From Akkermansia sp. (GTDB lineage Bacteria > Verrucomicrobiota > Verrucomicrobiia > Verrucomicrobiales > Akkermansiaceae): a stretch of 7,344 bases of DNA. Shown here piece after piece: positions 1 through 5,935 of this stretch. The notes beneath the pieces are model-generated. The model saw nothing but the letters and a program-made list of their open reading frames with translations, was not told where the DNA came from and did not search any database. Position numbers and translations under genes: made by a program. The stretch spans positions 1-7,344 of the forward strand of contig JAFZGH010000245.1 of assembly GCA_017555465.1 (NCBI GenBank), in the 5' to 3' direction. Within the stretch, counting starts at the first letter, position 1. Each line of letters begins with the position of its first letter.

Positions 1-17
1 CAAGCCGCTGATTTTGC

Positions 18-46
18 TTGTCATCGGGTGGGGTTGACAGTATAAT
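18..46 (+). promoter_or_regulatory. Sigma70-type promoter for the M23 peptidase-OmpA-helicase unit
   Basis: A -35 box TTGTCA (18-23, five of six consensus bases) is followed by exactly 17 bp and then a perfect -10 box TATAAT (41-46). The expected transcription start is about 7 nt below the -10, near A53 or G54. That leaves only 2-3 nt, or none, before the ATG at 56, so the mRNA would be essentially leaderless. No other promoter-like sequence was seen in the short gaps before the next two genes, so this one probably drives all three. The boxes are seen directly; the transcription start and the operon are inferred. Confidence 0.7.
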
Positions 47-55
47 GTGCACAGC

Positions 56-907
56 ATGTCAGGCAAGCGGTTTTTCACCCCCATCCGATTGATAACGCTG
101 GGGCTCCTGGGCGTAGGAGTCATAGCGGTGGGGGTTATTGCCTACCTGAACAGCGAGGCAGACAGCGGCCCTGTATCCCCAGCCATTGCAGGCATTTACG
201 GGCAGGATGTACCCCCGGCCACGGTGCCGGAGCAGCTACTGCCCGGTCTGGTGCTACTCACCCCGCAGCAGATGGCGCTCACCCCGCTGGTGGATGGTTT
301 CCAAAGCCCCTGCGGCACAGCTCGCGGAGGTTTTGTATATGACGCCCAGCCGTTCAACACCCACAACGCCCAGCGCGGCGGCCACCATACCGGCTGCGAT
401 ATCAACGGCATAGGCGGCGAAAACTCAGACCTGGGGCTTCCCGTGCACGCCGCCGCCCGTGGCCTGGTGGTCTACTGCGGCGAACCCTCTGCAGACTGGG
501 GCAAGGTCGTGGTACTGGCGCACCGCCTGCCTGGTGATTCCCGCATCATCCAGACCCTGTATGCCCACCTTGACAAGAGCATTGTGCGCCAGGGGCAGCT
601 CGTGGGCCGCGGCGAACCCATCGGCACCGTAGGCACGGCCAATGGCAACTACCTGGCCCACCTGCATTTTGAAGCTATTTCCTCCATCTGCACAGAGGCC
701 GGTCAACCCGCCTATGTGCAGCAAGGCACCATGAACCGCCTTGATCCGCAAAAGCTTATCACGTCCCACCCTGCCCCCGCAGTACCGGACCCCTACGAAA
801 GTATCCGCCGGCTTCGCCTGCGCGAAGCCACACTGCAGCAACCTGCAGCCCCAGCCGCCGAAATGCCCACCGGCACCGTACCCGTCAATCCTTCACAATT
901 TCTCTAA
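56..907 (+). CDS. Membrane-anchored M23 (LytM-type) metallopeptidase, probable peptidoglycan hydrolase
   Basis: This is a zinc metallopeptidase of family M23, whose members cut peptide cross-links in peptidoglycan. From ATG 56 it is 283 aa. Residues 3-11 are positively charged (KR, R) and are followed by one hydrophobic segment (about 12-31) with no clear signal-peptidase site, so I read it as an inner-membrane anchor with the rest in the periplasm. The catalytic domain spans about 82-235. The HxxxD zinc motif is H111-D115 (within HHTGCD), a YAH motif gives H171, and the HxH motif HLH is H202/H204. All residues expected for an active enzyme are present, unlike degenerate EnvC/NlpD-type activators. 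The tail (239-283) is rich in Ala and Pro. An in-frame GTG at 47 would add three residues, but it lies directly against the -10 box, above the predicted transcription start, so ATG 56 is preferred. Cys114 lies beside the zinc ligand, where V, I or T is common. The next gene starts 18 bp after the stop. Confidence 0.88.
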   Translation: MSGKRFFTPIRLITLGLLGVGVIAVGVIAYLNSEADSGPVSPAIAGIYGQDVPPATVPEQLLPGLVLLTPQQMALTPLVDGFQSPCGTARGGFVYDAQPFNTHNAQRGGHHTGCDINGIGGENSDLGLPVHAAARGLVVYCGEPSADWGKVVVLAHRLPGDSRIIQTLYAHLDKSIVRQGQLVGRGEPIGTVGTANGNYLAHLHFEAISSICTEAGQPAYVQQGTMNRLDPQKLITSHPAPAVPDPYESIRRLRLREATLQQPAAPAAEMPTGTVPVNPSQFL

Positions 908-925
908 AGATACCTTTTTCACGTT

Positions 926-2338
926 ATGAAACGCAACATTCTTCTTTTCGTCTGTGCCTTCCTTGCTACGCTGGGTGTATGTGCCGGTGTATTCATGCTG
1001 CTGAAGCAGCAGGCTGACAAACAGGCCGATGAAGCCGCCGCCCAGGCCTCTGCCACGGCAGCCAGCGCCGCAGAAACAACTCCCGCACCAGAACCTCAGC
1101 CGGTAGCACCAGCGGTACAGCCTGAACCTGCGCCGGATACCACCACCCCCGAACCAGTGGCAGAACCGACCCCTGCCCCCACCCCGGAGCCCGAACCGGA
1201 GCCGCAGCCTGAACCCGCCCCTGAGCCGCAGCCGGAGCCGGTGCAGCTTAAGGAGCAGCCGCGCAATGCCGAGCATAAATCTGCCCTGACCGCCGCCGCC
1301 GTGCTGGAAGCCAAAGACCCGGCTGCTGCGCTGAAAAACCTGCTGGCCAAGGGCGAGATCACTCCCGAAGCCGCCGAACAACTGGCTGCATGGGGCTCGA
1401 AGTACAAGGTGAAAGCCGTGGAGGAAGTGGGCAACAGCCGCCGCCCGAATGGCGACCGCGTGACCCGCTACCGTCTGGTGGCCGAAGAGGGCGGCGAGGA
1501 CCTCCTCATCGACGTGGTGAGCGTGAAGGGTGGCAAGGTGTTCATTGAATCCGCCAAGGTAAGCTCCTCTGACAAGACAAAGCTGGACCCCGGCGCTGAC
1601 TCCATCACCGTGGCCGAAGGCTTTGTGGAAGCCGTGCGCCGCGGCAACATGACCGTGGCCCGCACCATGGTGACCGGCGATATGGTGTCTGACGCCACCG
1701 TGGCAGGCCTCTGCATGATTTTCGAGGAAGGCGAGTTCAAGCTGCGCGAGCAAGCCCCCATCCGCAATACCTTCAGCACGGAAAACAACGCCGGCTACCT
1801 CGTGTACGTGCTCTCCCCCATCAGCACCCGCCCTGCCAACGTGGGCATGGAGCTCACCCGCATCGAGGGGAACGAATGGCGCGTCAAAGCCGTGGCGCTG
1901 GATGCCCTGCTGAGCAGCTACGAAAGCATCGCCTCCGATGAGGGCGGCCACTACTTCCCCATCGTGAAGAACCCGAAGGGTGGCGACTCCCTGGCCCTGT
2001 TCTTCGCGTTCAATGAGTTCGAGCTCACCCCGCGCTCCAAGCGCCAGCTGCAGATTGTGGCAGAGCTGCTCAAGGCCAGCAAGGGCAAGCTCGACATCAG
2101 CGGCCACACCGATGACGTGGGCTCCGAGAAGTACAACCTGCAGCTCTCCATCCGCCGCGCTGAGGCGGTGAAGGAAGCGCTCGTTTCCTTCGGGGTGGAT
2201 GCCGCCCAGATCTCCACCGAAGGCATGGGCAAGACCCAGCCCCGCCGCTTCTACACCACCGAGGATACCACCGAGCAGATTGACTACATCCGCGGTGAGA
2301 ACCGCCGCGCTGAAATCTACCTCGACTTCGAGTCATGA
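926..2338 (+). CDS. OmpA-family peptidoglycan-binding protein with N-terminal membrane anchor and Pro-rich rod
   Basis: This 470-aa envelope protein probably ties peptidoglycan to the membrane. Its layout is a short basic N-terminus and one hydrophobic helix (about 4-26) with no good lipobox or signal-peptidase site, an Ala/Gln/Glu-rich helix (27-50), a Pro-rich rod (53-105), a middle region (about 115-340), and a C-terminal OmpA domain (about 352-470). The OmpA signature is clear: SGHTDDVGS with D396, N404, LSIRRA with R411, and a closing NRRAEI (459-464). Asp and Arg at these positions bind diaminopimelate in the family. Residues 225-330 (a helical stretch, then alternating strands ending near GNEWRVKAV) look like an NTF2-like fold, which is only an impression. 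The arrangement resembles MotB or other inner-membrane OmpA-domain proteins more than a beta-barrel OmpA. It follows the M23 peptidase by 18 bp and overlaps the helicase start as ATGA. No Shine-Dalgarno is visible before ATG 926. Confidence 0.85.
   Translation: MKRNILLFVCAFLATLGVCAGVFMLLKQQADKQADEAAAQASATAASAAETTPAPEPQPVAPAVQPEPAPDTTTPEPVAEPTPAPTPEPEPEPQPEPAPEPQPEPVQLKEQPRNAEHKSALTAAAVLEAKDPAAALKNLLAKGEITPEAAEQLAAWGSKYKVKAVEEVGNSRRPNGDRVTRYRLVAEEGGEDLLIDVVSVKGGKVFIESAKVSSSDKTKLDPGADSITVAEGFVEAVRRGNMTVARTMVTGDMVSDATVAGLCMIFEEGEFKLREQAPIRNTFSTENNAGYLVYVLSPISTRPANVGMELTRIEGNEWRVKAVALDALLSSYESIASDEGGHYFPIVKNPKGGDSLALFFAFNEFELTPRSKRQLQIVAELLKASKGKLDISGHTDDVGSEKYNLQLSIRRAEAVKEALVSFGVDAAQISTEGMGKTQPRRFYTTEDTTEQIDYIRGENRRAEIYLDFES
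1082..1240 (+). repeat. Coding low-complexity Pro-X tract (TonB-like spacer)
   Basis: Residues 53-105 of the OmpA-family protein contain 23 prolines in 53 residues. From residue 81 to 105 proline occupies every second position, alternating mainly with Glu, Gln, Ala and Thr. The DNA is built from imperfect repeats of GAGCCGCAGCCG-like units. Such alternating tracts form stiff, extended polyproline rods in TonB, where they span the periplasm. The tract is likely to vary in length between strains through slippage, which is an inference. Confidence 0.85.
2335..2338 (+). promoter_or_regulatory. ATGA stop-start overlap between the OmpA-family gene and the helicase
   Basis: The ompA-type gene ends with TGA at 2336-2338 and the helicase frame opens with ATG at 2335, followed by a second in-frame ATG at 2338. 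Both choices overlap the upstream stop (4 bp or 1 bp). No Shine-Dalgarno sequence precedes either ATG, so translation by re-initiation after the upstream gene is the simplest reading. Confidence 0.75.
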
Positions 2339-4320
2339 TGCCCGCCCTCACGGCGCATGATTACGCCGCCGAGCTCAACCCCGAGCAATACGCCGCCGTG
2401 ACCACCACCGCGGCGCAGGCGCTGGTGATAGCCGGCGCCGGCAGCGGCAAGACCCGCACGCTGACCTACCGCGTGGCGTGGCTGCTGGAGCATGGTGTGC
2501 CCCCGTGGCGCATTCTGCTGCTCACCTTCACCAACAAGGCCGCGCGGGAGATGCTGGAGCGCGTCACCGCCCTCACCGGGGCAGATGCCGGGCAACTCTG
2601 GAGCGGCACGTTCCACTCCATCGCAAACCGCCTGCTGCGCCGCCACGCCGACCGCCTGGGCTATCTGCCCGGCTTCACCATCTTTGATTCGGACGACCAG
2701 CGAGCGCTCATGAAAGCGCTGGTGAAGCAGTTTGCTGGCAAGATGACCAAGGCAGACCGCTTCCCGAAACCGGAGCTGCTGCTCTCTCTGCACAGCCTGG
2801 CCGTGAACACCGCCAAAGACTGGCACACGGTGCTGAGCACCGAATACCCGTACCTGGAAACGCACGAGGATATCATCGGCAAAATCTATACCGAATATAC
2901 CGCCCGCAAGCGTGCCCTCAATGTGATGGACTTTGACGACCTGCTCACCAACCTGCTGCGCCTGCTGCAGGAGCACGCCGATATCCGCCGCGAGCTGCAG
3001 GAGCGGTTCCGCCACGTGCTGGTGGATGAGTACCAGGACACCAACACCCCGCAGGATGAGATTGTGCGCCTGCTGGCAGGGGGCACCGGCAGCTGCCTCA
3101 TGGCCGTGGGGGATGACGCGCAGAGCATTTACTCCTGGCGCGGGGCCAATGTGGAGCACATCCTGCGCTTCACCGAGCAATACCCGCAGGCAGAGGTGCA
3201 CCGCATCACCACCAACTACCGCAGCCTGCCGCCGATTCTGGCGCTTTCCAACGCCGCCATTGCCCTCAACGAGAACCAGATTCTCAAGGAACTGCAACCG
3301 GCCCGCGCTGGTGACAACTTCAAGCCAGCCGTCATCCCCGCCCCGGATAACCGCACCGAAGCCGCCTGGGTGGCCCGCCGCATTGATGAGCTGATGGGCA
3401 GCGGCATTCCCGGTAAGGACATCGCCATTCTCTACCGCGCGCATTTCCACAGCATGGACGTGCAGATGGAGCTGACACGCCAGCACATTCCCTTCCGCAT
3501 CACCAGCGGCCTGCGCTTCTTTGAACAGGCCCACGTGAAGGACGTGGTGGCCTTCCTGCGCCTGCTCTGCAACCCGCGCGATGAAATTGCCTTCCGCCGC
3601 ATTGTGAGCACCTTCCCGCGCGTGGGAGACGCCACCGCCGGGCGCATGTGGGCCCAGTGGCTTGCGGCATACGAATCCTGGGCAGCAGCCCACCCCGGCC
3701 AGGTGGCCCTCACAGAGCCGCACAGCAGGATTATGGAACCGGCTGTAAAGGTGACACCCGCCATACGCCCCAGCTGGGCAGCGTTCCTGAGCCTCATGGA
3801 CAGCCTGCACCCGGCTGACCACACCCTGCTGCCCGCTGAGCTGGTGCACGCCGTGCATGCCTACCTGGTGCCTTACCTGAGCCACGCCTACGATAACTAC
3901 GAGGAACGCGCCGAGGACCTGGCACAGCTGGCGCGTAACGTGGGGCAGGAGGAGAACCTGGAGGAATTCCTGGCACAGATTGCCCTGCTGAGCGAGGTGG
4001 ACACCCCCACCGTCAGCGATGATGACTGCGTGACGCTGAGCACCATCCACCAGGCCAAGGGGCTGGAGTGGAAAATCGTCTTCCTCATCTTTCTGGGCGA
4101 AGGGCAGTTCCCCCACCGCCGCGTGATTGAAAGCGGCAGCACGGCAGATATGGAGGAAGAAACCCGCCTGTTCTACGTGGCCGTCACCCGCGCGCAGGAC
4201 CAGCTGTACCTCTCCTTCCCGCGTTACAACGGCCGCAGTTACGATGCGCAGTTCTGCCCGCCCTCCCGCTTCCTCACCACCATCCCGCCGGAGCTCATGC
4301 AGCTCTGGAGCGCGGATTGA
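2335..4320 (+). CDS. UvrD/Rep-family superfamily 1A DNA helicase lacking the C-terminal Tudor-like region
   Basis: This is an ATP-dependent 3'-5' DNA helicase of the UvrD/PcrA/Rep family, acting in DNA repair or replication restart. All helicase motifs are intact in the 661-aa product: Q motif LNPEQYAAV (14-22), Walker A GAGSGKT (34-40), Ia TFTNKAAREM (64-73), Ib GTFHS (91-95), II VDEYQDTN (230-237), III GDDAQSIYSWRGA (259-271), IV TTNYRS (292-297), V TLSTIHQAKGLEW (567-579) and VI EETRLFYVAVTRA (608-620). Only about 40 residues follow motif VI. UvrD and PcrA are typically about 720-740 aa and end in a Tudor-like domain; this one is Rep-sized and stops near the conserved PSRFL, so that domain is absent. 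The exact subfamily (uvrD, pcrA, rep) cannot be fixed here, so no symbol is given. Its start overlaps the envelope gene upstream, which suggests translational coupling. Confidence 0.92.
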   Translation: MMPALTAHDYAAELNPEQYAAVTTTAAQALVIAGAGSGKTRTLTYRVAWLLEHGVPPWRILLLTFTNKAAREMLERVTALTGADAGQLWSGTFHSIANRLLRRHADRLGYLPGFTIFDSDDQRALMKALVKQFAGKMTKADRFPKPELLLSLHSLAVNTAKDWHTVLSTEYPYLETHEDIIGKIYTEYTARKRALNVMDFDDLLTNLLRLLQEHADIRRELQERFRHVLVDEYQDTNTPQDEIVRLLAGGTGSCLMAVGDDAQSIYSWRGANVEHILRFTEQYPQAEVHRITTNYRSLPPILALSNAAIALNENQILKELQPARAGDNFKPAVIPAPDNRTEAAWVARRIDELMGSGIPGKDIAILYRAHFHSMDVQMELTRQHIPFRITSGLRFFEQAHVKDVVAFLRLLCNPRDEIAFRRIVSTFPRVGDATAGRMWAQWLAAYESWAAAHPGQVALTEPHSRIMEPAVKVTPAIRPSWAAFLSLMDSLHPADHTLLPAELVHAVHAYLVPYLSHAYDNYEERAEDLAQLARNVGQEENLEEFLAQIALLSEVDTPTVSDDDCVTLSTIHQAKGLEWKIVFLIFLGEGQFPHRRVIESGSTADMEEETRLFYVAVTRAQDQLYLSFPRYNGRSYDAQFCPPSRFLTTIPPELMQLWSAD

Positions 4321-4342
4321 CTTCTAATTGTTTTACGACGGA

Positions 4343-4374
4343 ATGGTAGCTGGTTGCCGTCTACACGCTACCAT
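4343..4374 (+). promoter_or_regulatory. 8-bp inverted repeat reaching into the porin start codon
   Basis: ATGGTAGC (4343-4350) and its exact reverse complement GCTACCAT (4367-4374) are separated by 16 nt. The right arm includes the first two bases of the porin ATG (4373-4375). In RNA this could form an 8-bp hairpin that hides the start codon; in DNA it could be a dimeric-protein operator. It fills much of the 52-bp gap after the helicase. No convincing promoter or Shine-Dalgarno sequence was found in that gap, and no terminator, so read-through from the helicase is possible. The repeat is seen directly; a function is only inferred. Confidence 0.45.
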
Positions 4375-5857
4375 GAAAGTAACATCACTCTGCTACATGC
4401 TGGCAGCCACTACAGTGGCTGGTACTGCGGCGGCTCAGCAAGACCCGTCCTATATCGACACCTCCTACGGCTGGAGACCCGTGCTCATGGAAATCATCGA
4501 AGTACCCGTGAGCCTGAAAGACGCCATGCCCGCAGGAGAACAAATGGCCCGCCGCCACAGTGGTCTTTCCACCGCTCCTGCGGTCATCAACCAGACCCGC
4601 TCCCGCGATGAGGACACAGGGAAAGCCCCCTGCCACGGCTGGCGCTTCCTGCCCTCCACGCCGCAGAAGTTCATGCCCTACCTGGATGCTCTCTTTGTGC
4701 CAGGCAACACCTGCGTGGAACCCTGCGGCATTATCTGCCAGGATATGGTCTCCACTGGCGCACAGAAAATTAAACGCTTTCTGAGCCACTACGGTTTCCA
4801 ATACGACCTCACCATGTCGTACAACTACACCGCCATTCACCCCCGCACCCGCCACCGCAACGATTTCTCCTCGTTCAACCACAGCCTCACCGGCACCTGG
4901 TTCCTGGCCAAGGATTGCGACAACAGCCAGGGCGTCTTCCTCACCATGGAGGCAGACTGGGGCCAGGGCACCAACTTCAGCGAACGCCGCAGCAGCGCCC
5001 AGAGCAGCCTGGGCTCACTCTGCAACCCGCAAGGCAGCCTCCGCGGCGGCAAGGGCGTGTTCCTGCCGCAGCTGGCGCTGGGTTACAGCGGGTTCGATGG
5101 CAAGTGGGTGGCCATGGCCGGCACGCTGGACGTAAGCAACTACCTGGACCAGAACGCCTACACCCCCGGCTGGGCTGGCGGACTCATGAACCAGAGCTTT
5201 GGCTCCAACCCCGCCCTGCTCCTCCCCTGGGCGAACCTGGGCTTCCTCACCGCCTGGCAACCCTGCGAGAATTTCTACGCCATGTATGCCACCACCAGCA
5301 CCAACACCGGCGTGAACCAGAACCCGTTCAGCGATTTGAGCGCCAATTACTGGATGCACATAGCCGAGGCCGGCTTCATCATGGATGATGTGCTGGGCAT
5401 GGGTGCGGGCACTTACCGCCTGCAATATACCATGATTGACCACGGCGGCGATATGGGGCTGGGCTTCGGCCTCAACCTGCAGCAGCAGGTGGGCAAGAAC
5501 TCCCCGCTGGGCTTCTTCACCCGCGTAGGCTTCATGGACCAGGATGCCGCTGCCGCCACAGGCACCAAGGCAGCCGCCACGGCTGGTCTCATGCTGCAGG
5601 CTCCGTTCCGCAAATCCGGCTGGGGCAGCCGCAGCAACTACGACAACGTCTCCCTCGGCTTCCTCTGGCAGCGCGCCGCCAGCAGTGAAAAACCCATGGC
5701 CAACAAGGATGAATACGGCCTGGAGCTCAGCGCCGTGGTGCAGGTGACTCCCACCTTCTTCCTGCAGCCGGATGTGCAGTACATCTTCAACCCCATCCAT
5801 GCCACCGACAAGGACGGTGCCTTCGTGCTCCAGATGCAGGGCGTGTTCAAGTTCTAA
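4373..5857 (+). CDS. OprB-like carbohydrate-selective outer-membrane porin with Cys-bearing N-terminal extension
   Basis: This is probably an outer-membrane beta-barrel porin of the OprB type, a family that lets sugars and other small solutes across the outer membrane. ATG 4373 gives 494 aa and a clean signal peptide (residues 1-21 or so, ending GTAAAQ, likely cut after AAA or AAQ). The open frame runs further upstream to TTG 4328, but only ATG 4373 places the signal peptide at the N-terminus. From about residue 138 to the end the sequence alternates polar and aromatic residues as barrel strands do. The last 50 residues match the OprB ending: YGLELSAVVQVTPTFFLQPD, then VQYIFNP, finishing in a C-terminal Phe as Bam-assembled proteins do. 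Residues about 28-137 lie before the barrel and match nothing I recognise. Seven cysteines occur in the mature chain (87, 114, 118, 122, 182, 217, 298), which is many for a porin. Substrate unknown. Confidence 0.78.
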   Translation: MKVTSLCYMLAATTVAGTAAAQQDPSYIDTSYGWRPVLMEIIEVPVSLKDAMPAGEQMARRHSGLSTAPAVINQTRSRDEDTGKAPCHGWRFLPSTPQKFMPYLDALFVPGNTCVEPCGIICQDMVSTGAQKIKRFLSHYGFQYDLTMSYNYTAIHPRTRHRNDFSSFNHSLTGTWFLAKDCDNSQGVFLTMEADWGQGTNFSERRSSAQSSLGSLCNPQGSLRGGKGVFLPQLALGYSGFDGKWVAMAGTLDVSNYLDQNAYTPGWAGGLMNQSFGSNPALLLPWANLGFLTAWQPCENFYAMYATTSTNTGVNQNPFSDLSANYWMHIAEAGFIMDDVLGMGAGTYRLQYTMIDHGGDMGLGFGLNLQQQVGKNSPLGFFTRVGFMDQDAAAATGTKAAATAGLMLQAPFRKSGWGSRSNYDNVSLGFLWQRAASSEKPMANKDEYGLELSAVVQVTPTFFLQPDVQYIFNPIHATDKDGAFVLQMQGVFKF

Positions 5858-5874
5858 AAGGACAGAACCGTCCA

Positions 5875-5916
5875 TCAACAAGAAAGCCCCCGGAATTCCG
5901 GGGGCTTTCTTGTTGA
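5875..5916. terminator. Bidirectional rho-independent terminator, perfect 42-bp palindrome
   Basis: The 42 bp read identically on both strands, centred between 5895 and 5896. The core GCCCCCGG-AATT-CCGGGGGC (5886-5905) makes a strong GC stem with a 4-nt AAUU loop. It is flanked on the left by the A-rich AACAAGAAA and on the right by its complement, the T-rich TTTCTTGTT, so the U-rich tract is present for transcripts from either side. It sits 17 bp after the porin stop and 19 bp after the fucO stop (read on the - strand), where two convergent genes meet. Confidence 0.92.
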
Positions 5917-5935
5917 ATGGTTGTAATACCGGGCT

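Noticed and set aside
34..46. TTGACA followed almost at once by TATAAT
   Set aside because: The hexamers are perfect but only 1 bp apart, so they cannot be the -35 and -10 of one promoter. The TTGTCA at 18-23 has the right 17-bp spacing.
47..55. GTG start for the M23 peptidase
   Set aside because: It begins right after the -10 box and would lie above the predicted transcription start; the ATG at 56 keeps the full basic and hydrophobic N-terminus.
893..2107. 404-aa open frame on the - strand opposite the OmpA-family gene
   Set aside because: Low-complexity Gly/Arg/His-rich product, partly the mirror of the Pro-X repeats; no motif or start signal.
2317..4116. 599-aa open frame on the - strand opposite the helicase
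   Set aside because: It mirrors a gene with all helicase motifs intact. Its translation is rich in His, Gly, Val and Ala and has no family motif. High G+C at codon third positions leaves antisense frames free of stops.
4328..4372. 15-residue upstream extension of the porin frame
   Set aside because: It would put extra residues before a well-formed signal peptide, and its initiator would be TTG without a ribosome-binding site.
4712..4738. CxxxCxxxC in the porin as an iron-sulfur or radical-SAM site
   Set aside because: The spacing is not CxxxCxxC, and the protein carries a signal peptide and is exported, where such clusters are not expected.
5015..5881. 288-aa open frame on the - strand opposite the porin, opening at the terminator
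   Set aside because: Its start lies inside the terminator palindrome, it has no recognisable domain, and it opposes a gene with a clear signal peptide and OprB-type C-terminus.
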